In this document: positions 25,203 through 34,274 of the stretch, in pieces | How the letters are laid out: each line of letters opens with the position of its first letter | Position numbering within the stretch: position 1 is the first letter of the stretch | Source: Dysgonomonas sp. Marseille-P4361 | Lineage (GTDB): Bacteria > Bacteroidota > Bacteroidia > Bacteroidales > Dysgonomonadaceae | Direction of reading: 5' to 3' | NCBI RefSeq assembly: GCF_900343125.1 | Contig: NZ_OPYL01000002.1 | Location: 310,001-374,000, forward strand | DNA: 64,000 bases | The notes under the pieces: model-generated | Database searches by the model: none | Seen by the model: the letters and a program-made list of their open reading frames with translations, nothing else | Told to the model about the DNA's origin: nothing | Translations under genes and position numbers: made by a program

Positions 25203-27233
25203 TTAAAATTTGTAGCCGGCCGTTATTTTGAAAGATCTACCCGGCATGGGGTAGTATCTTATGATATCATAATTTTTGTTGCCTATATTTTGAATATTTC
25301 CTTGTAGATACAAGTCGGATTTGGATACTTTAAACTGTTTATAAAGCGAGATACTATGATCGGTATATCCTTTTACCTTGTTGTCTGCTATATTCTGAGG
25401 GTTCATATAACGATCACCAGACATCAGTATGGTATATGAGATGTTTAGCCAAGGAGTGTTTAATCCTACAGTTGCAGATCCTGAATGTTCAGGAGTATAA
25501 GGTATTTGATCTTTATAGTTCTTGTCAGAACTAGAGGTCACATCTATAGCTTTCATATAGCTATATACGCCCTCAATATTTAATTTAAATTTAGGAGTTA
25601 GAATAACTTCTGTGAAAGCATTAATGTCAGTTCCTTTCATTTCTACTTCACCAAGATTCATCGTGCGAGGTATAAACATTGTAGGTATGATGATGATCTT
25701 GTCATGTATCTTATTATAGTAGCCATCTATAGATAATTTGACGAAGCTTATAGGACTTTCTGTAAATTCAGTTAACCATGTTGTTCCTATATTGAACTGA
25801 TTTGCCGTTTCAGGTTTAAGTGATTTTATTACGGTAGAATAATAAAGCTCTGTAAATGTTGGGATCCTAAAACCATGTTTATAAGATGCTCTGATGCGGA
25901 TAGCCTCAGAGTTGAAAGGTGCAAAAGAAACCCCTACGGATGGAGATAACTTTTTAAATTCTTGGTTTGGATAATTGTTTTGATTCTTTTCAGATACGTA
26001 GGTCATGAGAAGGCTTGCAGTAGCCGTGAGCCGTTGAGTCTTATATTGGGCTGCAAGCGAAGTTAATGAACCATATCTTTTAGGAAAAGGTTGGTTGTTT
26101 GTTGAGTTCTCAGTATCATTCAATGGTTTTGCCAATCTGTTTTTCAAATGATTGAATGACAGATCCTCTGCAATAGAAAGTTGAATTTTGTCATTTACTG
26201 TGTATAATAATGCGTTTGACCAATATACTTCTTGCTCGGTATATTTATTATGTATCTGATCAGAACCATATTTTTCCTCATACTGAGAATTTGTATCAGT
26301 ATATCGGGTGTAATTGTTATCGTATTTAGCTTGACTTTTAAATTTGAAGTTGCTGTTGAAATCTTTAGAATAAGTAGATTGAATAAAGAAACTCCTGTTT
26401 TTTAGTCGCTCTTTTGCAAAGTCATTGGCTATGGTAATACTTCCTGGTAGTCCTCGTTCCGAATCATAGTAGTATAGTTTAGTTTTTAGACTTTCCGCAT
26501 TCCCCAAGTCATTATGCAAGTTAACCTCCGAGCGTAAGATACTTGTATCACTATTCTTCCTTTTTCTGTTAGGAAGAAGTTTATCTTCTTTGACCGTAAA
26601 AGGATAATTCCCATCTGCCCGTTGCCAATTGATGTTAGCTGTAACAATAAACCGATTAGATATTTTTTGCTGATAGTCTATCGACGGATTGAATAAACCA
26701 AAAGATCCTCCTGTTACTTTTAGGTGTCCTTTATAATTTTTATCAAAAAAAGTAGGAGTTATAGTCTGTAAATTCAAGACTCCAGCTGAAGAAAATGCTT
26801 TTGCAGTCTGAAAAATATTATCTGATTGACCTATGTTTAATGATAGAACCGAAATGTTGTCCAGTGAGAATCGACTGATATCTACTTGTCCCGATTGCAT
26901 ATTACTCACTATTATACCATCGTAGCTGATGGCGGTGTGCTCAGCACCCATCCCTCGGATAGAAACAGTTTTTAGACCACCTATACCTCCATAATCTTTC
27001 AATACTATACCATTAAATCTTTTTACGGCATCGGAAACCGATTGTAGTCCTTGCTCTTCGAAATTCTGGGCTGTCATTATTTGTAATGGGGTAGAAGAGC
27101 GAGTAGTAGAGGGTGTTGCAGATGCAGATATTTCTACAGGCGATAAGTTACGGGCATTGATGCTGTCGTTTATCTGAGCATTAGTAGAAACAAACACTGT
27201 TATAAAAAGGATTAAGATCAGGATAGTTCTCAT
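25203..27233 (-). CDS. btuB: TonB-dependent cobalamin receptor, BtuB-like
   Basis: The 676-residue protein has a short signal peptide ending near VFVSTNAQ. The plug domain includes NLSPVEISASATPSTTRSST and GGLKTVSIRGMGAEHTAISY, and the barrel ends FKITAGYKF. It heads the btuB-btuG-btuF operon behind a cobalamin riboswitch, which identifies corrinoids as the likely cargo. The start codon overlaps the stop of a two-codon ATG-CAG-TAA element (TAATG), and an AT-rich hairpin lies 10 bases upstream. The 22-base gap to the btuG-like gene supports co-transcription. Confidence 0.92.
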   Translation of the reverse strand: MRTILILILFITVFVSTNAQINDSINARNLSPVEISASATPSTTRSSTPLQIMTAQNFEEQGLQSVSDAVKRFNGIVLKDYGGIGGLKTVSIRGMGAEHTAISYDGIIVSNMQSGQVDISRFSLDNISVLSLNIGQSDNIFQTAKAFSSAGVLNLQTITPTFFDKNYKGHLKVTGGSFGLFNPSIDYQQKISNRFIVTANINWQRADGNYPFTVKEDKLLPNRKRKNSDTSILRSEVNLHNDLGNAESLKTKLYYYDSERGLPGSITIANDFAKERLKNRSFFIQSTYSKDFNSNFKFKSQAKYDNNYTRYTDTNSQYEEKYGSDQIHNKYTEQEVYWSNALLYTVNDKIQLSIAEDLSFNHLKNRLAKPLNDTENSTNNQPFPKRYGSLTSLAAQYKTQRLTATASLLMTYVSEKNQNNYPNQEFKKLSPSVGVSFAPFNSEAIRIRASYKHGFRIPTFTELYYSTVIKSLKPETANQFNIGTTWLTEFTESPISFVKLSIDGYYNKIHDKIIIIPTMFIPRTMNLGEVEMKGTDINAFTEVILTPKFKLNIEGVYSYMKAIDVTSSSDKNYKDQIPYTPEHSGSATVGLNTPWLNISYTILMSGDRYMNPQNIADNKVKGYTDHSISLYKQFKVSKSDLYLQGNIQNIGNKNYDIIRYYPMPGRSFKITAGYKF

Positions 27234-27243
27234 TACTGCATTA

Positions 27244-27269
27244 GCAATTTTAATTATTAATTAAAATGC
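27244..27269 (-). promoter_or_regulatory. AT-rich hairpin just upstream of the btuB start codon
   Basis: TTTTAATTA (27248-27256) and TAATTAAAA (27258-27266) are inverse complements, extended by GCA/TGC pairs at 27244-27246 and 27267-27269. It ends 10 bases before the btuB ATG and could mask the AT-rich initiation region, perhaps as the output side of the riboswitch. That link is inferred. Confidence 0.5.
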
Positions 27270-27349
27270 TTCCGATAAGAACAAAATAAAAGAAAGGCTG
27301 TATTCTTTACAAATGTTTCTTAAGCTCTATTCCTCGAAAGCTTTCCGAA

Positions 27350-27500
27350 TATATGCCTTGCAGGTCTTCTGACTTACTCCTTACTTGTGCGGCCTTCCCG
27401 TTTGTTCCGAAACAGTGGCGTGGGTTGCACAAGCTTTGCGAAGCTTACAGCAGCGGGTCTGTTCAGGATTTTCACCTGATTCCCTTTTAATCTGTATTGA
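27350..27500 (-). promoter_or_regulatory. Cobalamin riboswitch
   Basis: On the minus strand this region carries the conserved landmarks of the adenosylcobalamin-class aptamer in order. They are GGGAATCAGGTGAAAATCC, then the CCGCTGCTGTAAGC core, then CAACCCACGCCACTG, and finally the B12 box TAAGTCAGAAGACCTGC (27360-27376). It lies in the leader of btuB, about 120 bases before the ATG, and should lower btuB-btuG-btuF expression when cobalamin is plentiful. No classic terminator follows, so control at translation initiation is more likely. The exact ends are approximate. Confidence 0.95.
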
Positions 27501-27513
27501 AGAAAATTCAATA
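27495..27513 (-). promoter_or_regulatory. Small hairpin at the 5' end of the btuB leader
   Basis: TATTGAA (27495-27501) pairs with TTCAATA (27507-27513) around GAAAA. It lies between the predicted start site near 27523 and the riboswitch core, and may be a stabilising 5' hairpin or part of an outer riboswitch stem. Confidence 0.5.
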
Positions 27514-27529
27514 CCAGAACAAAGCGTTA

Positions 27530-27562
27530 CAAAGGTATGAATAAAAATAAATGCAAAACAAA
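27530..27562 (-). promoter_or_regulatory. Candidate promoter for the cobalamin operon
   Basis: On the minus strand TACCTTTG (27530-27537) is preceded by TTTG at 27559-27562 (21-base spacer) or 27554-27557 (16-base spacer). The start site near 27523 gives a leader of about 290 bases that includes the riboswitch. Confidence 0.55.
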
Positions 27563-27639
27563 AAAATGATCATATTATTTAAAATAAAGTGATAGGACGT
27601 TGATTGATTGTTAGTTGTAAAACATGGTAAGGAAAAGAG

Positions 27640-27668
27640 TTTGAGTATTATTATAATTTGTATATTTG
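27640..27668 (+). promoter_or_regulatory. Candidate promoter for the aminotransferase
   Basis: TTTG (27640-27643), 17 bases, then TATATTTG (27661-27668). The start site would be near 27675, 30 bases before the ATG. Confidence 0.5.
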
Positions 27669-27704
27669 TCATAGATTGATTGTAAAATATAATTCTTAAT
27701 ACAT

Positions 27705-28928
27705 ATGCCACAAGTATCAAACCGAGGAGTGGAAATGCCTAATTCGCCTATCCGAAAATTGGCTCCTTTATCAGATTCAGCAAAAGCTAGAGGTTTAAAG
27801 GTGTATCATCTAAATATAGGACAACCAGATGTTCCTACACCTGAAGAAGGATTGGAAGCCTTACGAAATATAGATAGGAAAATATTAGAATATAGTCCGA
27901 GCGATGGTTTTAGATCATATAGAGAAAAACTTGTTGGCTATTATGCGAAGTATAATATAAATGTTTCGGCAGATGATATAATTATCACAACAGGTGGGTC
28001 GGAGGCTGTTTTGTTTGCATTTCTCGCTTGTTTGAACCCAGGTGATGAGATTATTGTCCCTGAGCCTGCATATGCCAACTATATGGCTTTTGCAATTTCG
28101 GCAGGAGCAATTATTCGTCCGGTCGTTTCGACTATAGAAGAAGGGTTTGCGCTTCCTTCAGTAGAAAAATTTGAAGAGCTGATCAATGAGAAGACAAAAG
28201 GGATTATGATATGTAACCCTAACAACCCAACCGGATACCTTTATTCGCGTACAGAAATGAATCAGATCAAGAATTTAGTTCAGAAGTATGATTTATTTTT
28301 ATTTTCGGATGAGGTATATCGCGAGTTTATCTATACTAACTCTCCTTATATTTCAGCTTGCCACTTGGTAGGGATTGAAGATAATGTAGTTCTTATCGAC
28401 TCAGTATCTAAACGCTACAGTGAATGTGGTATTCGTATCGGAGCATTGATTACGAAAAATAAAGAATTGAGAAAAACATTAATGAAGTTTTGTCAAGCTC
28501 GCTTGAGCCCGCCTTTGTTGGGGCAAATTGTAGCAGAAGCTTCTATTAATGCAAGTGAAGAATATTTGAGAAGTACATATGACGAGTATGTAGAAAGACG
28601 AAAATTCTTGATCGATCGTCTGAATAGAATTCCCGGTGTTTATTCTCCAATACCTATGGGAGCATTCTACACTGTGGCTCGCCTTCCGGTAGATGATGCG
28701 GATAAGTTTTGTGCATGGTGTTTGTCTGATTTCGAGTACGAAGGACAAACTATATTTATGGCTCCAGCTTCAGGGTTCTATACCGATCCTGAATTAGGTA
28801 AGGATGAAGTGCGTATAGCTTATATTTTAAATAAAGATGATTTGGACAAAGCTCTCACTGTTCTCGAAAAAGCATTGGAAGCCTATAATGCATTGAGAGA
28901 TAATAAAGGGAACGCAAAAAAGAAATAA
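27705..28928 (+). CDS. Class I/II aminotransferase, aspartate-type
   Basis: A complete 407-residue PLP enzyme of fold type I. Visible motifs are LEYSPSDGFRSYREKL (substrate side), CNPNNPTG (170-177), SDEVYREFIY with Asp202, and the Schiff-base lysine in SVSKRYSECGIRIGALI (Lys236). It probably exchanges amino groups between aspartate (or another amino acid) and 2-oxoglutarate. The SVSKRYSECG context is common in Bacteroidetes pyridoxal aminotransferases annotated as aspartate aminotransferase. Substrate is not certain. A terminator follows at 28956-28981. Confidence 0.87.
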   Translation: MPQVSNRGVEMPNSPIRKLAPLSDSAKARGLKVYHLNIGQPDVPTPEEGLEALRNIDRKILEYSPSDGFRSYREKLVGYYAKYNINVSADDIIITTGGSEAVLFAFLACLNPGDEIIVPEPAYANYMAFAISAGAIIRPVVSTIEEGFALPSVEKFEELINEKTKGIMICNPNNPTGYLYSRTEMNQIKNLVQKYDLFLFSDEVYREFIYTNSPYISACHLVGIEDNVVLIDSVSKRYSECGIRIGALITKNKELRKTLMKFCQARLSPPLLGQIVAEASINASEEYLRSTYDEYVERRKFLIDRLNRIPGVYSPIPMGAFYTVARLPVDDADKFCAWCLSDFEYEGQTIFMAPASGFYTDPELGKDEVRIAYILNKDDLDKALTVLEKALEAYNALRDNKGNAKKK

Positions 28929-28955
28929 ATTCATTTCTTATTTATCTCATATGAT

Positions 28956-28982
28956 AAAGCATTGTCTGATGGCAATGCTTTT
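28956..28982 (+). terminator. Terminator after the aminotransferase
   Basis: AAAGCATTG (28956-28964) pairs with CAATGCTTT (28973-28981) around an 8-base loop, followed by a T-rich run. Confidence 0.75.
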
Positions 28983-29025
28983 ATATTTTGATATAAGAAG
29001 GATGTAATGTTCTGTTCAAATAGTT

Positions 29026-29033
29026 TACTTTTG
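29026..29033 (+). promoter_or_regulatory. Candidate -7 element for rdgB
   Basis: TACTTTTG at 29026-29033 fits the consensus and lies 35 bases before the rdgB start codon. No convincing -33 element is present. Confidence 0.38.
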
Positions 29034-29068
29034 TGAGATAAATATGTATCAATAATTAATAGACATAA

Positions 29069-29650
29069 ATGAAAAAACTAGTATTTGCTACAAATAATGC
29101 TCATAAGCTAGAAGAGGTTAGAGCCGTTGTTGGTAATAAATTTGAAATATTAAGCCTTAAAGAGATAGGCTGCCACGAAGACATTGATGAACCTGGAGAA
29201 ACGCTGCAAGAGAATGCCTTGATAAAAGCACGCTATGTAAAAGAAAAATATGGCTACGACTGTTTCGGTGATGATACAGGTTTGGAGGTGGAAGCTTTAG
29301 ATGGGGCTCCAGGAGTCTATTCTGCTCGTTATGCAGGTGGAGATCATGATTCTGTTGCTAATATGCAAAAGCTCCTAAAAGAACTGAATGGAGCGATTAA
29401 CCGAAAGGCTCATTTTCGTACAGTTATCGCGCTAATAATGGATGGAGAAGAGCATCTATTCGAAGGAAAAATCAACGGATCTATTATAGAAGAGCAACGA
29501 GGTGCAACAGGTTTTGGATACGATCCTGTATTTATGCCTGATGGATATAATCATACGTTTGCCGAATTGGGGAGTGAGGTGAAAAATAATGTAAGTCATC
29601 GAGCATTAGCTGTGAAAGCATTATGTGAATTTTTAGAAAAGATTGAGTAA
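29069..29650 (+). CDS. rdgB: Non-canonical purine NTP pyrophosphatase (RdgB/HAM1)
   Basis: RdgB hydrolyses ITP, dITP and XTP to monophosphates, keeping deaminated purines out of DNA and RNA. The 193-residue protein has the family start [14 protein letters not shown], the catalytic-site segment [20 protein letters not shown] with the conserved acidic residues, and [12 protein letters not shown]. Length is normal. A terminator before it and its own -7 element suggest independent transcription; no terminator is obvious after it. Confidence 0.95.
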   Translation: MKKLVFATNNAHKLEEVRAVVGNKFEILSLKEIGCHEDIDEPGETLQENALIKARYVKEKYGYDCFGDDTGLEVEALDGAPGVYSARYAGGDHDSVANMQKLLKELNGAINRKAHFRTVIALIMDGEEHLFEGKINGSIIEEQRGATGFGYDPVFMPDGYNHTFAELGSEVKNNVSHRALAVKALCEFLEKIE

Positions 29651-29713
29651 ATTCGAGAAATACTTACTCAAAATAATAACTTATTTAAAATAGTTTATCA
29701 GGCAATTATTTTG

Positions 29714-29721
29714 TATTTTTG
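29714..29721 (+). promoter_or_regulatory. Candidate -7 element for the CoA-transferase
   Basis: TATTTTTG at 29714-29721, with a weak TTTA 16 bases upstream (29694-29697). The leader would be about 60 bases. Confidence 0.4.
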
Positions 29722-29787
29722 TGTCGCTAAAGCTTAAATAGATTAAAAAAAGAACTAACACTTATATAAATCATATATTTTAAAAAC

Positions 29788-31284
29788 ATGGCTTTAAAAT
29801 TTATGACTGCTGAAGAGGCAGCCGCACTTATCAACAACAATGACAACGTGGGATTTAGCGGATTTACTCATGCTGGATGTCCCAAAGTAGTACCAGGATT
29901 TATCGCTAAGCGTGCAGAAGAAGAACACGCAAAAGGAAATCCGTTCAAAATCAATGTATTTACTGGTGCATCAACAGGTGATAAACTAGATGGCGAGCTA
30001 ACCAGAGCAAATGCAATAAATTTCCGTGCGCCTTATCAAACCAATAAGGATATGCGCGAAGCCATCAATAAAGGTCAAGTGAAATATTGTGACTTGCATC
30101 TTTCTACAATGGCTCAGGATATTCGTTACGGATATTACGGAAATATTGATGTTGCTATTATCGAAGCTTGTGACGTTACCGAAGATGGAGAAATCGTTCC
30201 AACATGTGGTGTTGGTATTTCACCTACAGTAGCTCGTTTGGCTAAGACTGTTATTGTGGAACTGAACGAATGGAATCCAAAAGAATTGAGAGGAATGCAC
30301 GATATACCGGAGCCTCTTGATCCTCCTTATCGTAAAGATATTCCAATTTACGGAGTGCGTGATAGAGCCGGAAAAGATCATATCAAAATAGATCCTTCAA
30401 AAATCGTTGTTGTAAAAACTAACGAAGAGAACGAAGGAAGCGGATTTGCTCCAGTAGATGAAGTTACTTCTAAGATCGGAGAAAATGTAGCGAAATTCTT
30501 TATCCAAGAAATGAAAGAAGGTCGTATGCCTAAAACATTCTTGCCAGTTCAGTCAGGTGTAGGTAATATTGCAAATGCAGTATTAGCCGCAATGGGTGAA
30601 AGTAAAGAAATTCCGGATTTTGAAGTATACACAGAAGTTATTCAAGACGCAGTAATCGGTCTGATGGAATCAGGACGTGTTAAATTTGCAAGTGGGTGTT
30701 CTCTTACAGTAAGTAACCCTTGTATTGAGCATATATACAAGAATCTAGATTTCTTCAAGGATAAAGTTGTTTTACGCCCTTCAGAATATTCAAACAATCC
30801 CGAGGTTGTACGTCGTTTAGGTGTTATTGCTATCAATACAGCGATCGAAGCTGATATTTATGGTAATATCAACTCAACACACATTTCGGGAACTAAGATG
30901 ATGAACGGAATCGGAGGTTCTGGTGATTTTACTCGTAGTGCTTATATTTCAATCTTCGTTACTCCATCAGTAGCTAAAGGAGGAAAAATTAGTTCTATCG
31001 TGCCATTAGTATCACATGAAGATCATAGTGAACACTCTGTGAAGATTATCGTATCTGAATATGGTGTTGCTGACCTTCGTGGTAAATGCCCTGAAGAGCG
31101 TGCTCAAGAGATCATCAACAAATGTGCACACCCAGATTATCGTCCTTTGCTACAAGAGTATATTAAGAACGCTCCGCAAGGAAACACTCGTTTCGATATG
31201 TACAATGCATTTGCTTTCCACGAAGCATTGGCAGAAACAGGCGATATGAAAAATGTGAAATGGAGAAAACCAAATAAAGCTTAA
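29788..31284 (+). CDS. Acetyl-CoA hydrolase/CoA-transferase family, probable succinate or propionate CoA-transferase
   Basis: A complete 498-residue protein of the class I CoA-transferase type. It begins with MTAEEAAALINNNDNVGFSG and contains the active-site glutamate region FEVYTEVIQDAVIGLMESG, then HISGTKMMNGIGGSGDF near residue 364. Such enzymes move CoA between acetate, propionate and succinate, a key step in succinate and propionate fermentation of Bacteroidales. The family also includes acetyl-CoA hydrolases, so the exact donor and acceptor are inferred. It is monocistronic, with a strong terminator. Confidence 0.88.
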   Translation: MALKFMTAEEAAALINNNDNVGFSGFTHAGCPKVVPGFIAKRAEEEHAKGNPFKINVFTGASTGDKLDGELTRANAINFRAPYQTNKDMREAINKGQVKYCDLHLSTMAQDIRYGYYGNIDVAIIEACDVTEDGEIVPTCGVGISPTVARLAKTVIVELNEWNPKELRGMHDIPEPLDPPYRKDIPIYGVRDRAGKDHIKIDPSKIVVVKTNEENEGSGFAPVDEVTSKIGENVAKFFIQEMKEGRMPKTFLPVQSGVGNIANAVLAAMGESKEIPDFEVYTEVIQDAVIGLMESGRVKFASGCSLTVSNPCIEHIYKNLDFFKDKVVLRPSEYSNNPEVVRRLGVIAINTAIEADIYGNINSTHISGTKMMNGIGGSGDFTRSAYISIFVTPSVAKGGKISSIVPLVSHEDHSEHSVKIIVSEYGVADLRGKCPEERAQEIINKCAHPDYRPLLQEYIKNAPQGNTRFDMYNAFAFHEALAETGDMKNVKWRKPNKA

Positions 31285-31314
31285 CTCCATAGCTTTATTA
31301 CACATTATAACTAT

Positions 31315-31347
31315 AAAAGCCTTTCGATTTTCCGTCGAAAGGCTTTT
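31315..31347. terminator. Terminator after the CoA-transferase
   Basis: AAAAGCCTTTCGA (31315-31327) pairs perfectly with TCGAAAGGCTTTT (31335-31347) around a 7-base loop. Confidence 0.9.
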
Positions 31348-31389
31348 CTTTGTATCCTTTAATTATTAGGTACTTTAAAAGTTTTATAG

Positions 31390-32064
31390 ATGACTGTTCT
31401 TTACGAAGATAATCATATCATTATAGTCAATAAGTCGGTGTCAGAAATTGTTCAGGGAGACAAGACCGGAGATAGACCATTATCTGAGATAGTGAAAGAC
31501 TATATTAAAGAAAAATATAATAAACCTGGAAATGTTTTTCTTGGGGTGACGCATCGTCTAGATCGTCCTACAAGTGGAATCGTTGTTTTTGCAAGAACAA
31601 GTAAAGCTTTGCCTCGCTTGAATGAGATGTTTAAGAATAAAGAAGTAAGCAAGACTTATTGGGCGGTGGTAAAGAACAGACCAAAACAAGATGAAGGTGC
31701 ATTGAAACATTATTTGGTTCGGAACGAAAAACAGAATAAATCTTATGCTTACGATGTAGAGAAGCCCAACTCTAAACTAGCTATCCTTCATTATAAGCTG
31801 ATAGCTCATTCTGATAAGTATAATTTGTTGGAAGTTGATTTGGAAACAGGGCGCCATCACCAGATTCGCTGCCAGTTGTCTAAAATAGGTTGTCCTATCA
31901 AAGGAGATTTAAAGTATGGAGCAGAGCGTTCCAATCCCGATGGAGGTATAAATCTTCATGCAAGAAAAATATCCTTTATCCATCCCGTATCTAAAGAGAA
32001 GATTGAGGTTGTGGCTCCGGTGCCGGAAGACAACTTATGGAAGGCATTCGAAAAGACCGTATAA
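31390..32064 (+). CDS. RluA-family pseudouridine synthase
   Basis: The 224-residue protein has the family active-site motif THRLDRPTSGIVVFARTS with catalytic Asp58, and the C-terminal ETGRHHQIRCQLSKIG segment that shapes the RNA-binding side. It isomerises uridines in rRNA or tRNA to pseudouridine. It lacks an S4 domain, so it is shorter than RluD or RluC, and its target base cannot be named. The tex gene follows after 40 bases, so co-transcription is likely. Confidence 0.9.
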   Translation: MTVLYEDNHIIIVNKSVSEIVQGDKTGDRPLSEIVKDYIKEKYNKPGNVFLGVTHRLDRPTSGIVVFARTSKALPRLNEMFKNKEVSKTYWAVVKNRPKQDEGALKHYLVRNEKQNKSYAYDVEKPNSKLAILHYKLIAHSDKYNLLEVDLETGRHHQIRCQLSKIGCPIKGDLKYGAERSNPDGGINLHARKISFIHPVSKEKIEVVAPVPEDNLWKAFEKTV

Positions 32065-32104
32065 AAGAATATAGTATCTTTACTTAAGTTTATAAAAAAT
32101 ATTC

Positions 32105-34228
32105 ATGATTATAATAGACCTTATTTCAAAAGCTTTAGATATTAAAGCTTCGCAAATTAGCAAGACTGTTGAACTGTTAGACTCAGGTGCGACAATCCCA
32201 TTTATTAGTCGCTATCGCAAAGAAGTAACTGGTGGACTAGATGAAGTTCAGATTGGATCAATCAAAGAGCAACATGATAAGTTGCAAGAGCTAGTGAAGC
32301 GGAAAGAGACTATTCTTAAGTCGATAGAAGAGCAAGAAAAATTAACTCCCGAGCTAAAAACACGTATTGAGAATACATGGGTATCATCCGAGCTGGAAGA
32401 TATCTATCTACCTTATAAGCCAAAACGTCAGACACGTGCAGAAAAGGCTCGTAAGAAAGGTCTGGAAGGATTGGCTAAAGTCATTATGGCTCAACAGCCA
32501 ATCGATGTGGAAGCTAAAGCCCAGACATATGTAAAGGGTGAGGTGAAAGATACAAAAGAAGCCATTTCGGGAGCTCAGGATATTATTGCCGAATGGGTAA
32601 ATGAAGACGAATATGCGCGTAATACAATTCGGAATCTTTTTCAACGCGAGGCAGTAATAACCTCTAAGGTGGTGAAAGGTAAGGAAGAGGAAGGAGATAA
32701 GTATAGAGACTACTTTGATTTTTCGGAGAAGTTGAGTAAAGCTAGTTCTCACCGTATTTTGGCAATTAGGAGAGGTGAGGCTGAAGGTTTTTTACAGGTC
32801 AATATAGCCCCTGACGAAGATACTGCCTTGGAGAGATTGGATAAACGTTTTCTGAAAGGAGACAATGATAATCAGGCTACTAACTATGTTGCGGATGCGA
32901 TTGAAGATTCTTATAAGAGACTGTTGAAACCCTCTATCGAAACAGAGTTCTCTGCTCTGTCGAAAGAACTAGCTGACGAAGAGGCTATTAGAGTTTTTAT
33001 AGAGAACCTGCGCCAATTGTTGCTTGCTCCACCATTGGGGCAAAAGAGAGTATTAGGTATAGATCCCGGCTATCGTACTGGTTGTAAGTTAGTTTGCCTT
33101 GATGCCGAAGGTAATCTACTGCATAATGAAACAATCTACCCGCATCCTCCTCAAAATGAGTACAATAAGGCTGCATCGAAAGTGTCTAAACTGGTAACTA
33201 CCTATAATATAGATGCTATTGCTATAGGTAATGGGACAGCTAGTCGCGAAACAGAAAGATTTATTACAAATACGCGTTACGAGAAAGGAGTAAAAGTCTT
33301 TGTCGTCAGCGAAAACGGAGCTTCTATCTATTCAGCATCTAAGATTGCCAGAGACGAGTTTCCTGACTATGACGTAACTGTCCGCGGTGCAGTCTCTATC
33401 GGGCGGAGACTGATGGATCCTTTAGCGGAATTGGTAAAGATAGACCCTAAATCGATAGGAGTGGGGCAGTATCAGCACGATGTAGATCAATCTAAATTGA
33501 AAAAGTCTCTTGACCTCACTGTCGAAAGCTGTGTAAACCTAGTGGGTGTAAATGTGAATACAGCTAGTAAACACTTGTTGACGTATGTGTCGGGATTAGG
33601 TCCTGTATTGGCTCAAAATATAGTAGATTATCGTGCCGAACATGGAGCTTTTAAGTCACGAAAAGAGTTGAAGAAAGTCCCTCGCATGGGCGAGAAAGCC
33701 TACGAACAATCTGCGGGTTTCTTGCGGATTGCAGGTGCTGATAACCCTCTGGATAATTCAGCTGTGCATCCGGAAAGTTATCATATCGTAGAAAAGATGG
33801 CGAAAGATTTGAAGACCACAGTCAAAGATCTTATCGAAAATAAAGAATTGAAAAAATCGCTTGACCTAAACAAATACATAACCGATTCAGTAGGTTTGCC
33901 AACGCTCAACGATATCATAGAAGAGTTGGATAAGCCGGGACGAGATCCTAGGAAAGGTATAAAAGTATTTGAGTTTGATCCTAATATAAGGACAATAGAA
34001 GACTTGCGAGAGGGAATGGTACTTCCCGGAATAGTAACGAACATTACGAACTTTGGTTGCTTTGTTGATGTTGGTATCAAAGAGAATGGCTTGGTACATA
34101 TATCGGAACTCGCTGATAAATTTGTCTCAGATCCCACAGAGGTAGTCTCATTGCACCAGCATGTGGAAGTGAAGGTGTTGTCTGTTGACTTAGGAAGAAA
34201 AAGAGTTCAACTCTCGATGAAGAAATAA
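32105..34228 (+). CDS. tex: Tex-family RNA-binding transcription accessory protein
   Basis: Tex is a nucleic-acid-binding protein linked to transcription and stress survival. The 707-residue chain shows the full architecture: an N-terminal helical region (DSGATIPFISRYRKEVTGGL), a YqgF-like RNase H fold (GIDPGYRTGCKLVCLD near 319), and tandem helix-hairpin-helix elements (VSGLGPVLAQNIVDYR). A C-terminal S1 domain follows (EGMVLPGIVTNITNFGCFVD onward). It is complete. The terminator after it overlaps the stop codon. Confidence 0.95.
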   Translation: MIIIDLISKALDIKASQISKTVELLDSGATIPFISRYRKEVTGGLDEVQIGSIKEQHDKLQELVKRKETILKSIEEQEKLTPELKTRIENTWVSSELEDIYLPYKPKRQTRAEKARKKGLEGLAKVIMAQQPIDVEAKAQTYVKGEVKDTKEAISGAQDIIAEWVNEDEYARNTIRNLFQREAVITSKVVKGKEEEGDKYRDYFDFSEKLSKASSHRILAIRRGEAEGFLQVNIAPDEDTALERLDKRFLKGDNDNQATNYVADAIEDSYKRLLKPSIETEFSALSKELADEEAIRVFIENLRQLLLAPPLGQKRVLGIDPGYRTGCKLVCLDAEGNLLHNETIYPHPPQNEYNKAASKVSKLVTTYNIDAIAIGNGTASRETERFITNTRYEKGVKVFVVSENGASIYSASKIARDEFPDYDVTVRGAVSIGRRLMDPLAELVKIDPKSIGVGQYQHDVDQSKLKKSLDLTVESCVNLVGVNVNTASKHLLTYVSGLGPVLAQNIVDYRAEHGAFKSRKELKKVPRMGEKAYEQSAGFLRIAGADNPLDNSAVHPESYHIVEKMAKDLKTTVKDLIENKELKKSLDLNKYITDSVGLPTLNDIIEELDKPGRDPRKGIKVFEFDPNIRTIEDLREGMVLPGIVTNITNFGCFVDVGIKENGLVHISELADKFVSDPTEVVSLHQHVEVKVLSVDLGRKRVQLSMKK

Positions 34229-34267
34229 ACAGAAAACGAGCCACTATTTAGCGGCTCGTTTTCTGTT
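34228..34267. terminator. Bidirectional terminator between tex and tonB
   Basis: AACAGAAAACGAGCC (34228-34242) pairs perfectly with GGCTCGTTTTCTGTT (34253-34267) around a 10-base loop; the stem begins at the last base of the tex stop codon. Confidence 0.9.
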
Positions 34268-34274
34268 TATTTGC

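Larger units (their letters stand above)
27234..27704. other. Divergent intergenic region: btuB leader with riboswitch, and aspartate-type aminotransferase promoter
   Basis: The left three-fifths of this 471-base gap is the long leader of the cobalamin operon, with a hairpin near the start codon, the cobalamin riboswitch and a promoter. The right part holds the rightward promoter for the aminotransferase. No other gene is seen. Confidence 0.7.

Noticed and set aside
27237-27241. Two-codon ATG-CAG-TAA as a true regulatory leader peptide
   Set aside because: Visible in sequence but very likely to occur by chance; kept only as a note in the riboswitch finding.
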